Assembly (NCBI RefSeq): GCF_029852145.1
Contig: NC_079978.1
Coordinates: forward strand, 13,457,828-13,521,827
Origin: Microplitis mediator
Taxonomy: Eukaryota > Arthropoda > Insecta > Hymenoptera > Braconidae
Reading direction: 5' to 3'
Length of the DNA stretch: 64,000 bases
Below the pieces are notes generated by a model. The model made no database searches. It saw only the letters and a program-made list of their open reading frames with translations, and had not been told where the DNA came from. Positions 24,192-36,943 of this stretch are shown piece after piece. The first letter of the stretch is position 1; each line of letters begins with the position of its first letter. Position numbers and translations under genes: made by a program.

Positions 24192-24804
24192 CACGGAGAG
24201 AAATTTATGGTAACAATTACAATATATTATGGTAATGGTTCCCATAATGCATGGTAACCGGTTTTCTTGAAATATCGATTATAGGAACGGCACCCATATA
24301 TTATATATATATTATAGTTATCATTGCTATAACATTATGGTAACTATAACCATAATATATGGTAACTATTACCATAATATATGGTAACCATAACCATAAT
24401 ATACGATAACCATTACCATAATATATGGTAACCATTAACATAATATTATAGGAACCACTACTAAAACATTATGGTAACCATTACCATATATATAGTAAAC
24501 ATTACCATAATATATGGTAACCGTTACCATAATATTATAATAACCGTTACCATTATATTATAGTAATCGTTATCATAATATTATGGAAACCGTTATTATA
24601 ATATATGGTAACCATAGCCATAATTCTTTTACAGGCGATATAGGAACTGTTACCATAAAGATGGGAATTGTTCCCATACTTATGGGAACTTTTCCCAGAA
24701 AGTATGGGCCTCTATCCCATAATTCCAAGTAATCATTGCCATAACGGTGTGGGATGATATTTCATAAACGTACTAGGAACGGTCACCATAAATTTCTCTC
24801 CGTG
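24192..24804. mobile_element. TA-flanked CACGGAGAGAAA-TIR element
   Basis: Ends CACGGAGAGAAATTTATGG and its inverse (CATAAATTTCTCTCCGTG), with TA on both sides. The whole interior is a chain of GGTAACCATTACCATAATAT words, so it can fold on itself at many points. No ORF. Confidence 0.85.
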
Positions 24805-25984
24805 TACATTGAAAAGACATTAAAATTTTCTAAAATGTTCAATTGAGGTATTCTAATTTTTCCAAATTAATTCATTTTCAAAATTATGAGAAAAACGTTT
24901 AAATGTCAAAACGGCGGCGCCACGCTTATTGAGCGAGTAATGAAGGGTTAATTAAAAAAAATCTGCTTTCAATTTTATCTGCCAGACATTTTGTTTTGTT
25001 TAATTAGTGATGATAGTGAAATGATGAAATAAATTAATGATACATATGTATCTCTGGATAAATAGTGTTTACTTTGTACAATAAAATGATTATAGCAAAG
25101 TTATCATCTATCCTCTTCAAATATGTTCAATAACATCAAGGGAAATACGTCAAAAGCTCATATAGATACCCAGCGTCCGGCTTTGTGTATTGGAATTCGC
25201 TTGATACCCGGTGGATATATCGGCTCGACGGCTTTTGGAGAGTCTACACATGTTGTCCACTGGAATTCAATTAATCGATCTTATTGTTCAAGTTACCATG
25301 TATATATAGAACGATTTAGCTCTGTGTAGACGCAGAGTATCTAAACTCCTACGCGACCTTCAGATGGGAAATTGATTGTTGTTGGTTGTCCGAGCTCATT
25401 AAGAGGCTAGATGAAATAAAAATTAGGCCGAAAATAAAAAAAAATAAAAAAAAAAAAGTAAAGAAACGAAATGAAATAATAAAAAAAAACAAAACAATGA
25501 AAAAAGTTGTATTCTAATGCGGGCCGTTAACTCGGGCGTTTATATGATAAAGAGTCACCTTTAAATTTTATTTATGCATCGCTGTGGGAAGGTGCACTGC
25601 TATAAATAAGAGGTCTATGCTAATTCATGCTCTTCCTCTTTCCATTTTCCATCTCTCCACTTCTTTTTTTCGTTTGCATTTTAAAAAAATATATATCTAT
25701 ATACATATATTTTGCATAAATGAAATCTATTTACGTTTGTTAGTTTTGTTTTTTTAATATTATGGTATATTCGTTATAAATAATAATTAATTCATTTTTA
25801 TTGTTATTATTATCACTGAAAATTTAATGCAGTGGTGTCAATAAAAACTTGGGTAAAAAAAATTATTTATGATTATATAGAATGATATATACAGATGATT
25901 ACATATAATCTTACGTAATTATATACGGTTATAATGAATTATATATAATGCCACGAAAAAAATCACACATTATTATATTTTTTT
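24805..25984. other. spacer; possible conserved intronic DNA
   Basis: 24905-24945 has GGCGGCGCCACGC and ATGAAGGGTTAA, a single end related to the piggyBac-like element at 49071. 25123-25380 and 25510-25670 are non-repetitive; the latter contains TATAAATA (about 25602). I cannot support an exon. The rest is low-complexity A-rich and TATA-rich. Confidence 0.35.
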
Positions 25985-26125
25985 TAATTTTTAATGTGCT
26001 GCAGTGACAGTCCCCATTAGGATCTTTTATATTTTTGCTTTTAATCGCAACTGCTATACTTGACCTACTTCCTACTTCGGTCGTGCGGCTGTGGTCCAAC
26101 TCATGCCTATGGTTGAGTTGATATA
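25985..26125 (-). mobile_element. diverged copy of 5S-SINE body
   Basis: On the minus strand, CCACAGCCGCACGAC and GTTGCGATTAAAAGCAAAAA match CCACAGCCGCATGAA and GATTGCGATTAAAGGCAAAA of the SINE at 6834-7270, in the same order. The 5S-like head is absent, so this copy is 5' truncated or has a different head. Confidence 0.6.
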
Positions 26126-26994
26126 AAAAATTATTTACGGAACGCAAATGGAAATGAAAAATTGTTAAAAATTTTTAACTTAACGATTATCAGTTCGTGT
26201 ACCAGAAATTATTATAAATATAATCATTGTAATTATTTCAAATTCATAATGAATGCAATTTTATTTAAACTAAATATTGATCATAACTTTCATACAGTTT
26301 TTCTATAAATGGTTTTTACAACTTAATGTTCCATTGTGCGTATTGTTTTAATATTTCAACCATATATACGTTAGTATCAGTAATAATGCTTGGGGCTCAT
26401 AATCAGAAACTGTAGGTGAATACATGATAGATGTATAACTATATCGCATTGTCTCCGGTTACCTTCATAACAACAATGCAATCCTTGGAATGTTTCCATT
26501 ATCAAGAACTCCCTTATGGAGTAGATGAGATGTCAATACTTCTTCACTTGTCACACGATATCTCATTTATTGTCATAAAACTGTAATAATATATTTTAAA
26601 TTTATTTTCCATACTTCTGATGGTCAATATAACATATCAAAAACTTCACATTAATTTGATATTCTGTTTAGACAACTGATCAAAAATAATATAACAATCA
26701 TAAAAAATGGATATTTTGTGATTTACATAGAAATTTTCATGATAACTTATTTTGCGATCGCTAAAATAATTTTTTTTATTTATACATCTATTGTATAAAA
26801 TCCAAGTTTACGCCAGCTCGTCGTGGATCAATTATTTTTATATCCATTTTGAAATAAAATGAGAAAAAAGATAATACAGTGTTTTTTGAATAATTTTCTT
26901 CATAACTATATTATGCTATAAATTTCGAATCCTAAAAATATTTTTGAGATGATACAAAGTTAAAATATAAATAAGAAATTTTTCTTGAAAAATC
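26126..26994. other. AT-rich spacer
   Basis: No gene or repeat end recognised. Confidence 0.35.
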
Positions 26995-27662
26995 ACAAAA
27001 AAAAATTGGTCTATCGGTTAACCCTGCGGGCCAGCCCTAAAATTTCCCACTATTTTCGAGCTCTTTGAGCTTAAAAACATTGTTGAGAATACATTTTCGA
27101 GCTCTTCGAGTTCAAAAATACTTTTGTATGCCGTTTTTTTCGAAAAAAAAAGTCTTATACCATTTATTCTCCAACGATATCTCTCAAACCAATTGACTGA
27201 TGGAGATGGTTAAGGTCGAAATCGATGCGTTTTATTGAGTTCTAAAGCTGATCAGATTTTGGAATTGATTTATCTAGTCGTTTTCGAGATATTTCAGAGA
27301 AACTAAAAGAAAAAGTTTTCTTTATTCCTTTCGACAACGGTTTCTCTTGAACAAATGAACCGATTTTGACGGTTGAGTTGTTATCCAAAAAAATTATTTT
27401 TGAAAAAATTATATTTTCGGAATATCTTTGAATGCACCCTACCGATCGATTTCAATTTTTTACAGTTTTTAGATATTGACAAGTCGCATCGAATGCCAGC
27501 TTGACGATCAAAATCGGTTCATCTGTTCGAAAGATAAAGATATTTACATACGTACGTACATACATACATACATACATACATACATACATACATACACTCG
27601 GACATCATTGTGAAATTAGTCAGAATAGCTTCCTAGAACCTCAAAACGTCAAGATCTCCATG
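26995..27662 (-). repeat. family A repeat, copy A7
   Basis: It starts with TTGGTCTATCGGTTAACCC and GCGGGCCAGCCC and runs through the GAGCTC words and tandem modules, then a CATA microsatellite (27553-27596). It stops at ACCTCAAAACGTCAAGATC, lacking the terminal hairpin. Confidence 0.8.
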
Positions 27663-27715
27663 TTTTTAAATGAAAAATCGAAAATTATCAACAGCTACCT
27701 CTAAATTTCAATATT

Positions 27716-28107
27716 AAGGGCATTCTCAGACAGTGCCCAATGTAGTCGTAATTTCGTAGAGATATAGAATTTTAAAAAAATTGCTTACGATTGATAGCAA
27801 TTGGTAGTTAAACGAAATCTATTGAATGAATTTTAGCCTAAAAAATTTGAAAAATTCGAATTATAAAATTGACATGAAGATTTTATTGAAATTTATATAA
27901 GACATTCCGTTTAACTCCCAATTGATATCAATTGTAAGCAATTTTTTTTTAAATCTATAGCTTGGCAAAATTACGACTACGTTGCCCTTTTTTCAAATAA
28001 TGCTTTAATTGTTTTTTAATTAATTGATAAAAATTTGATACGCCTATGACAGTTGACAGTCGTTGAAAATTTTTAAAAAGTAGGGGACACTGTCTGAGAA
28101 TGGCCTT
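27716..28107. mobile_element. MITE with long TIRs (GGCATTCTCAGACAGTG)
   Basis: Left end AAGGGCATTCTCAGACAGTG; right end, inverted, AAGGCCATTCTCAGACAGTG. Pairing continues inward (AATTGCTTACGATTGATAGC against its inverse), so most of the 392 bp folds. TA lies at both borders if the element starts at the second base. No ORF. Confidence 0.75.
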
Positions 28108-28934
28108 AAGAGCTCAAATTTTTACTGGCACCATATTGTAAGATAATCTTTCAATTTTTCAATGTTCTAAAAAAAAAAAAAAAAGTAGTCCCGTAATTCG
28201 AAACAGTCTAATTACTAATCACGAAAGAAAGGGTTTTACATGCATAATAATTTATAAAATATTAATATCAAAAGTAAAAATAAATTTATATATTATAAAT
28301 AATATTAATTTTTATGTCTTGCTGAAAAATAAGAAATCTATTAAAATAAGACAAGATAAAAAAAAAAGAAGATGAGTATGTAGGTTCCCAGTTCATCCAA
28401 ACTAAGCCGGCTATACTCACAGGTTTTATTGACATGCTGATCTTACTTATAATCGATATTTTTATTTTTGAAAAGACGAAAATTTATTAGAATAAAAAAA
28501 AATTCTTTTGTCTGTCTGAATTGTCTAGCATTTGAGAATATCGACAACAACCCGAAGCACTTACCTGTCAAGTGCAAAAGGTTGTCATTTTCAAATCTCT
28601 CCGAATACCCAGGCAATCGACTTGAGACTAAGACTCAATACACAGCAGTCTTTTACTTCAACACTCAAGAAATAGTGTTGTTGAGTGATTTGAGTCATTT
28701 CTGTCAGCCTTAAGTGCGTCTTAAAACCAGGGAACAACTGATAAAACACTCTCAATAGATTAATAAATAAATGAAATTGACATTATTTTCGTAATCATTA
28801 TTCAAACTTTTCTTTAATTTAATTTATACTCAAATATTAGTGTGATGTTCATGTTTAACACTCAAAGATCACACATAAGTATTAGTCTATAATTACAAAA
28901 AAGAAAAATTCTGAAAAACCGTTGACCCAGTAAG
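28108..28934. other. spacer without recognised gene
   Basis: An 81-codon open frame at 28468-28713 has no recognisable motif; part of it reads through ACTTGAG/CTCAAGT inverted words. Not called as a gene. Confidence 0.35.
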
Positions 28935-29093
28935 CAACCTCAAAACGCACGTCCATCTGAAAATGATCAGAATAGTTACCTATAACCTCAAAATGTCGAG
29001 ATCTGATAAAAACTCGATTGCCGAAATTCAGACCGACACCATTAACTTATCTTTTTTTAACAATTTTCAATTGTCATAGCAGAAAGTTAAAAA
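28935..29093 (-). repeat. family A repeat, fragment A8
   Basis: The order ATCAGAATAGTTACCTA, CCTCAAAATGTCGAGATCTG and AGCAGAAAGTTAAAAA corresponds to the microsatellite-proximal and hairpin end of family A. Heavily mutated. Confidence 0.6.
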
Positions 29094-29790
29094 ATTTTTT
29101 CAAGAAGTTCTTATACCTATATTTTGCAGCTTTAATTTTTTTGTGAGATACGTTTCAAAAAAACTGTATTTTTATAAAAATAATTACCTATACTATCGAA
29201 TAAGTATAATCCAACTTATAGAATATACCAAAAAGTTTATCTTGATACACTTGCGGTCGTCAGTTGCATGTAAGTCCCTAAGTTAGTTGGGTTGCTTGTC
29301 AATCCCTACAATACTTTTTATCCAGACAACAACCTCACTACGTATTCGTGAAAAATCATCTTTCAACTTTATAAGTTATTCATACACGAAAAGAACATAT
29401 GTTAGTAACATTGCGTGCAAACTTTTTATGGCTACGATGTTTAATATTCTCGACTTTTTTATCCACCAGAAAAAAAAAAAAATTTTAATATAAATTCTAA
29501 AAATAACAAACCATTCAGAATTTAAAATCTATACTGCACGTGAAAAAAAATTTTAAAACTTAAAAAAAATATAAATACGGATTCAGTAAAGTTTTTTCTC
29601 TACCTCCGACCAGCTGATCTGTCCGAAAAATAATATTGAGAACGTTTCGTGACAGCTGGCATGCACATTAAATATTTAATTAACTCTACTACATATTTTC
29701 TGAAAAACCTTCATTTCTGTTTTTTTTTGTTTTATCGTCTTCATTAATGTAACTATTAAGTTCTCTATATAGTACTCTCGATACGAATTA
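29094..29790. other. AT-rich spacer
   Basis: Nothing recognised; the 68-codon frame at 29287-29493 is not convincing. Confidence 0.3.
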
Positions 29791-29883
29791 ATAGTATATT
29801 ACACTTCAAGGGCAGAAAGTTAGAGATTCCTGCGCAGTTCAGGGCTCTCCAACGGGGCTTTCTGTCGGTGAAGTGTATACTAT
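29791..29883. repeat. 93-bp hairpin H2
   Basis: ATAGTATA..ACACTTCA pairs with TGAAGTGTATACTAT, and GGCAGAAAG with CTTTCTGTC. It directly abuts the MITE at 29884. Confidence 0.7.
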
Positions 29884-30112
29884 CCCGATGAAAAAAGATT
29901 TTATACAATTGTACAAAATTATATACAAAAAATGGCCCGATCCAATTGTATACAATTTGTATAGAATTGTATACAATTGGATCGGGCCATTTTTTCTATC
30001 CAATTATATATAGTCTATATATAATTATATATAGTCTATATTTAATTATATATAGTCCATATATAATTGATATATAATTCTATACAATTGTATAAAATCT
30101 TTTTTCATCGGG
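29884..30112. mobile_element. CCCGATG-TIR palindromic MITE, copy 2
   Basis: Same ends as 7393-7717 (CCCGATGAAAAAAGATTTTA and inverse), but 229 bp and flanked by AT on both sides rather than TA. The interior again has ATGGCCCGATCCAATTG and its inverse. Confidence 0.8.
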
Positions 30113-30186
30113 ATTTTTCTTTATGCCCGGACGAAAGTACGTTGACAAATCAAAGATGTGTAAATTACATAATTACGTTTTAGCAG

Positions 30187-30261
30187 GTATTGATGCCTGT
30201 CCCGACATTGGCGGCACGATCGAAGCGAGTGCTGCTGGTCGGGGGGGCAGGCATCAAATAC
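30187..30261. repeat. 75-bp hairpin H3
   Basis: GTATTGATGCCTG pairs with CAGGCATCAAATAC and the stem continues through CCCGAC/GTCGGG and GGCAC/GTGCTGC. The apical sequence CACGATCGAAGCGAGTGC is nearly that of hairpin H1. Confidence 0.75.
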
Positions 30262-30376
30262 ATCGATAAAAAAAATCATCATTAGACATTTTTAAAAGAC
30301 ATAATTATGATCCTGAAGTTAACAATCAATTAACAATTTTTGGATTTTTTTTTTAAACCGATTACAAAAAAAAAAA

Positions 30377-31030
30377 AAGAGCCATCCGGCCTTACTCGGA
30401 ATGGAAAGGTAGATTCTCATTTAGATACAAAAATTTGGTGAACTTCATAAGAAATAAAGTACTGAATTAAAAGTACGTTACGGTAGTGTAAACAATTTTA
30501 TATGTTATTTCTAATAACTTCGAAATGATATGGCATAACCTAAAATTATTTAATAAATAATAAAAAACGATGATTATCATATCAAATAAGATACTTATTT
30601 AAAGCTACAACATGAATATTTCTAGAAATTGAGGTATGTCATATCATTCCGAAGTTATTAGAAGGGTAAGCTGCAAAAATAAGCTTTTTTTATTTTTTGT
30701 GAAATTTTCGATATCATCAAATTGTTAGAAAAGATGTTTTGAAAAATCAAGTATTACAGTGAAAATTAAAACTAATCGTTCAAATTTTGAGATACTTTCT
30801 ACAGAATTGAGTTATCATTTTCGTTTCAAAAGTTATTTTAGGATAAAACCAGAAAATTCATTTTTATGAAAATCAGAAAAAATTCCAAACACCCACAACT
30901 TCGAAACTAATCAACCGATTGGGCTCATCTTCGAACTTGATCAAGGTAATCGTCCAATAAATAAGTGTATAAAATTTCATTAAGATCCGTTAAGAATTGC
31001 GGGCGCTATCGTGATGACAAGGCACGTTAT

Positions 31031-31078
<48 letters not shown>

Positions 31079-31217
31079 CATACATACATATATAAACTTT
31101 TGAGTGGATGGTATTTTTTGACTCTACTAGGTCAAATAAGATATATGGTGGCAAAATTCTTTGATAATTCGATCATGAGACTCATTGCAATAGGCCGATT
31201 TCTAAAGAAATCTACCT
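30377..31217 (+). repeat. family B repeat, copy B2 (short)
   Basis: It begins AGAGCCATCCGGCC..AATGG and ends TCTAAAGAAATCTACCTAAA. One internal module is present instead of two. A TA microsatellite (31032-31073) lies inside. Confidence 0.65.
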
Positions 31218-31218
31218 A

Positions 31219-32743
31219 AAAAGGCCATTTGGCAGCCGAAATGGAAGGTAGATTTTCCAATTAATCTATATAAAAAGTTTTATATATACATATCTTGTGA
31301 TTTATGTTATTGTATAGTCACGATATGAAATTAGGCTCGTTTTCTAAGAGTGAGGGTAAAAAAATACAACGACTATTTTCGATGGAGAACTTCAGATAGT
31401 TGATTTGACAAAACATTATATAGGTAATGTACCAAATTAACCTTCACGTAAACAAAGTATAGAAAATTTAATTAGTATGAGATCATAATTGTAATCGCTA
31501 TTACGATGGCAAGACCAGTTATAATTATAGGACGCACAGGTACGTTTAAAACATCATTAGTGATAAAAGAAATCCTTTTAAAATATAAAATAGCTGTGAA
31601 ATTTACAGGTTATTTTCTTCACAATAAAATACAACTGACGAAATTGGATTATAATGAGAAATGTTGAAGTTATGTGAAATAAAAACCATATTTGCAACAT
31701 TTTTTGATTTCTTTAAAAATTTTAAGGCTATCAAATTATTGGAAGAAAAAGTAAAACATAAAGCTTAGGGTCATAAATTAAAGATTATGAGACAATCTTT
31801 CAGATACTTTATACGGAAATTGCCTATGAATATTAGTTTTAAAGTTATATAAACTTTAGCAGTGATTAAAAACTGATTTTTACCAAAAATCATGACAGTT
31901 TTAAACAGTCATAATTTCAAAACTATTCGAACGATTCAGCCCATCTTTGAACTTGATAAAGGTAATCGCCTATAGAATAAGTGTGAAAAATTTCATTAAG
32001 ATCCGATAAGATTTGTGGGCGCTATCGCAAGACCAGTGATAATCATAGGGATGAGAGGTACATTCGATACATCATAAATAATGAAAGAAATACTTTTAAA
32101 ACATCAAATAGCAGTGAAATTTACAGGTTATCTTGTGCATAGTAAAATACAACTGACGAAACCGGATTATAATGGGACAAGCATAAATTATGTGGAATGA
32201 GAACAAAATTTCAACATTTTTTGACTCCATTAAAATTTTCAAGGCTATCAAATTATTGGAAGAAATGGTCAAAATATAAAGTTTAAGGTCATAAATTAAA
32301 GCTTATTAGTTAAGCTTTAAAATACTTTTTACAGAAATTATCTATGAGTTTTAGTTTTCAAGTTATATGGACTTTAAAAGTGATTGAAAACTAATTTTTT
32401 CGAAAAATCGTTAAAATTTCAGACAGCCATAACTTCTAAACTAATCGACCGATTCAGCCCATCTTCGAACTTAACCGTGGTAATTACACATAAAATAAGT
32501 GTAGAAAATTTCATTAAGATCGGATAAGAATTGTAGACGTAATTGTGTCCTCAAAAGTCCGTTATATTACATAAATATATATACATATATGTATGTATAT
32601 ATATATACATACATATATAAATTTTTTAACGAATGGTATTTTTGAACTCTACTCAACTAATTATGATAGTTTATGACGAAATTCCTTGAAAAATCGACCA
32701 TGAGGACATACAATAGTTAGATTTTTAAAAAAATCTACCTAAA
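31219..32743 (+). repeat. family B repeat, copy B3
   Basis: It starts AAGGCCATTTGGCAGCCGAA immediately after B2 and ends TAAAAAAATCTACCTAAAAA. It is close to B1 over its full length and has the same internal ~500-bp duplication. B2 and B3 are head-to-tail. Confidence 0.8.
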
Positions 32744-33913
32744 AACTAAAAATATGCACTTGAAGAAAACTTAAAAAACTGTAGGCGCAACTTGTAAATA
32801 ATTTTTTATTTTTATAATTTATCGTTTAAAAAAAAAAATAAAAGAATTACTAGACGTCGGCTAACTTCAGTATTATAAATCATTTCTAATTTTTTAAAAA
32901 TTATTAAATTCATTAAAAATAATTTTCTAGTCTTTATTAATCTTTAGTAAATTTTACTTTTTCAAAAACACAGACATATAAAATTTCGAATTAGTTGTAA
33001 ACAAGTTTTGAGGTTATGAATACCAGCGAGTGCGCGCAAAAAAACTCTTTCGTTCCGCTACTACTTTCTTTCGGCCTACTGTTATAGATGGCGAGTGAGT
33101 AATCCAAGCACTGCACGAATGTTAGATTTTCTGACGTGAACCCGAGGCTGAACGTACGTACTTTCGGCCGAGGTATAAAGAAAACTACTTTTTACTCCCA
33201 AATTAATTATTAATTGAGATACTTCCTAATCTACATTGACTTTATTTAAACTAGGCAGATTTTTTATAGATTCTCAAAAATAATTTTATGAACTTACGGA
33301 GGACTGTAACAGAATAAGAGTGACTCTGACAATTCAATAAATAAAATGAATATAGTTATTTTTTGATAATTTTTTATATACTTTTCAAAAATATTGTTTG
33401 TTTTAGGGACATATGAAGTACTCAGGATAAATTGGGACACCTGAGAAAGAAGGGAAAAAAAATAATAAATTAAATCTTGTTCTGAAAATAGAATTTTTCC
33501 ATAAATTATATTGATAATTAATTATAGATTTTTATGAAATGTAAGTACAATACTTAGAGCAAGGACAAAAATTTTTTTCAAGGATTGTGTTTAATCCCGA
33601 AAACAAAAGTTTTATTTATTCTAATTATTGTAAAATCATAACAGATTTAAAAATTACAGGGAACAATAAATATAAAAATACCACGGACCTAATTGTACTC
33701 TTTTTCGGAGATATGACTCCCCAATTTTTGTTCGAAATACTTACATTATTGTAGAAAATTGGACTTTATAAAGGCCAGTATGCCGCATTATCCATTATAA
33801 AGTGGTTTTTATTTTTTTCAAAATTTTTTCGGGGTCTACGGTCCACTCTATTGCAAATAAAATTTACGGAATCTAACGAGTTTTTAAAAATTAATATCAA
33901 TTTAAGTCGATAC
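32744..33913. other. spacer with a GC-richer patch
   Basis: 33020-33190 is less AT-rich (GCGAGTGCGCGC, TTTCGGCCGAGG) and resembles fragments of the hairpin-type sequences, but no complete stem is seen. The remainder is AT-rich without a gene. Confidence 0.35.
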
Positions 33914-34235
33914 GTACACGGAACAAAATAAACATTAAAAATTAGTGTTTGAAATTATAACCCGGAACCCGGTCGTCAATATGGGGAATTTTAACATTCT
34001 AAATATTAAATTTTATAATACGTGTCGTCTATTTTCTAAGTATCAGTTACGATTTTTAACGTTCAAATAGAAATTTTTGTTGCATAGACAATAAATTTTC
34101 ATACTTATTCTGTAATTATTAACGTTTTAATCATAAATGAAAAAAAATACTATTTAGAATGATAGTGTTAACTGACCACTTTATCATTATATTACTTGTC
34201 GTTCTCAACTTACATAGTTCATTTTTTTCCGTGTT
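33914..34235. mobile_element. possible CACGGAACAAA-TIR MITE
   Basis: CACGGAACAAAATAAACAT on the left and ATGAACTATG..TTTTTTTCCGTG on the right give a short imperfect TIR of the same class as 24192-24804. No clear target duplication. Confidence 0.4.
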
Positions 34236-34684
34236 ATAATTGTTTTGAGCGTTCGATATTAAATATTTAACTCGCGTTTCAAGATAAGAATTACCATCAA
34301 TTCGATTTTTATAAAATATTTTCACGATCAGTTGATTTAAAAAAGTAGTGTCCAGAGCCATTATGAGACTAGTGTTTTTTAAAAATTCATACAGCGTCAC
34401 CAGTTTGCAAAGATGAGAGTACCATTTTTAATATAGATACTTGTATGAGGCAGTAAAAAATAGAGTTAGTTGGTCCTGAATTCAATGCGCTACGCGACGA
34501 CAGTTGACTTCTATACTAGAAATATTATAAAAAGTTCTAAAACTTTTTTTAAGCTCAACAGTATTACCAGATAGTAAAGGTTAAATTGAAAATATTCAAA
34601 CCTAAAGGCTTCATATGATTGTATAAAAATATAATAATAAAATATACTTATATTCTACAATACCATATTTGTCATAAAATTATC
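34236..34684. other. AT-rich spacer
   Basis: Nothing recognised. The 89-codon minus frame at 34131-34400 spans the MITE end and has no known motif. Confidence 0.3.
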
Positions 34685-35420
34685 ATCAGAAAAAAAGTTC
34701 TTTGAGTTTGAAAACAATATTGTCAATTCATGTTCGAGCTCTTTGAGCTTGATACCTTTAAGTGCATTGGTTTTTTCGAGTCCTTCAAACTTGAAAAAAG
34801 TGACGTTCCGATTAATCTCCGAGAATCCAAGAAATAGAAAGTAATCAATAAGGATAGTTATTTCAAGTTTCCTTCACGATTATTCTCGATAAATTGAACT
34901 TTTGTGGACAAATTAATATGAATGATCAACATGATGAATTATGTCAATTTTAAATTTAACCAGCAAGTTAATATATGAAACATCCGCACCATACTGTCAG
35001 AAACAATGATTTTTGACAAAATTTATGATGATGATATTATATAAACTAACTAACTGACTGCAATAATTTATGTGACTATGTTCAATTACTATAAAGCCAA
35101 AGGGCCGGTAAAAATTTCAGAACATATGAGGAATTACAATATGCGTTATCCGAGATAAATGAAGTAAATTGTTATTTTTTTTTATTTTCATCACCGAATC
35201 CTTCGAACTAATTAACCGAATTTTATGTTCGAAATGGCATTCGACGCAGTTGTTAAGCCTTTAACGCTAAAACATTATGAGAATCAATCAGTTTTGTCAT
35301 TTTTGAGTTTATCAAAAAAAAAAAAATCCTTTTTTTAAATTCCTTCGACAACTATATCTCTTGGCAGCGTTCGATGCGGCTTACAGAGCTGACTTTTAAA
35401 TCAATCCTTCAAGTAGTATT
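34685..35420 (-). repeat. degraded family A copy A10
   Basis: GTTCGAGCTCTTTGAGCTTG, then GGCATTCGACGCAGTTG and GCGTTCGATGCGGCTTAC, recall the family A interior. The ends are not preserved and a long AT-rich piece interrupts it. Confidence 0.45.
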
Positions 35421-35442
35421 CTAAAATCATACTAAAAGTTAT

Positions 35443-35874
35443 AAAAAAAAATTTGTCTATCGGTTAACCCTGCGGGCCAGCCCCTCAACTTCCTGCATTG
35501 TTGTGAATACATTTTCGAGCTATTCGAGCTCGAAAATACTTTTGTATGCCATTGTTTTCGAAAAAAACCTTTTTTTAGCATTTCGTTCTTCCACGATATC
35601 TCGCGAACAAATCAACCGATTTTGATGGTTGAGGCAGCAATCGACGCATTCTATTGAGTTCTAGAGCTGGGTAGATTTTAGAGTCGATCGTTCAAATCGT
35701 TTCTGAGAAATCAATAAAAAAAAAAAATTCTTTTTTCGTAATTCGCCAATATTATCGAGTCTACTCGATCAAATGATCTGAAATTTCCAGGAAAGTTGAT
35801 GGCCAACAAGCTCTTTCGATTGTCGCCTTAACCATCCAAATCGGTTTATTAGTTAAAAAGTTATAGGCTGGTCA

Positions 35875-35929
<55 letters not shown>

Positions 35930-36079
35930 TCGGGCATCATTCTGAGAATAGTCAGAATAGCTTCCTAAGACTTTGAAACGTCGACATCTGATGAAAATTC
36001 GGTTTTCGAAAATCGGACCAAAACCAATAACTTCGCGAATTTTTTAAAATTTCCAATTTTCTTAGCGGGAAGTTAAAAA
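35443..36079 (-). repeat. family A repeat, copy A9
   Basis: TTTGTCTATCGGTTAACCCT and GCGGGCCAGCCCC at the left, one module, (CA)n at 35877-35923, and CTTAGCGGGAAGTTAAAAA at the right. Both ends are present, making this the shortest complete copy. Confidence 0.85.
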
Positions 36080-36274
36080 TACTTGACTCAAAAATAAAAT
36101 TATTTCAAGCCAAGAAAAAAAATACTGGAATCAAAAATTTAGATACTCTAAACCAAAATAAAAAAAAGTACTTGAGATAAGTCTGAAATATTTTTGAACG
36201 AATACAAAAGTTTTTCAAGCTGAATAATTTTATTCTTGAATCGAGACAGTTATTTATTCAATAAAGAAATTACA

Positions 36275-36340
36275 CTAGCGGATCCGAATTACGGTAAGTT
36301 ACGGTAATTACCGTAAAATACCGTAATTTGGATCCGCTAG
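36275..36340. repeat. 66-bp near-perfect palindrome
   Basis: CTAGCGGATCC at the left and GGATCCGCTAG at the right enclose ACGGTA/TACCGT words around a central ACGGTAATTACCGT. Only a few positions do not pair. Smallest member of the ACGGTAATTACCGT-word group. Confidence 0.9.
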
Positions 36341-36345
36341 GGTAG

Positions 36346-36940
36346 TTTCTAGATCTAAACTTTGTTGTTGTTTTAATCAGAAACAATATGTATGCTTGAT
36401 TCGAGAAAAAAGTTGGGAAAAATGGAAATTCCTTAGTTCAAGTAATCCTTTTTTTCTGTGTATATTATAAAATATCATTTTTAAAGTAAAAGCCATCGAT
36501 ACAACTACTTATTTGGTGCAACAGAACGCTACTTCAACAAAGAAGCTATGCATGCAAAAACGGGTTTAGATTATTGAAAGACTCTGGAAAAAAATTGACT
36601 GTATTGTAAAGATAAGAAACTTGCAAAGATTTCGTTATTTGATTTTAAAGTCTGCACGCAATAAATTCTTTGTATTTCCTATTATCAATGTTCATGATTT
36701 ATACGTTAACTTTTTTTATCTCACAATCACATGTTAATATTATCGACCTCTTTTGTTTTGAGTGGAATATACATATAAGCATTTATTAACATAATTAACT
36801 AACCTTCTGATTTAGTGTTTTTGGGCCGCTATGTTATGTCATACGGTTATGTAATTTTTGGTAACATTTTTAGTACGGAAGTTTTTACACGAGTGATATT
36901 AAATCACAATAATTTTATAATATTCGTAATTAAGGAATCG
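36346..36940. other. AT-rich spacer
   Basis: No gene or repeat end recognised. Confidence 0.3.
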
Positions 36941-36943
36941 CAC

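Noticed and set aside
25123..25329. Host exon of 68 codons
   Set aside because: No domain, no convincing splice pair; left as non-repetitive intronic DNA.
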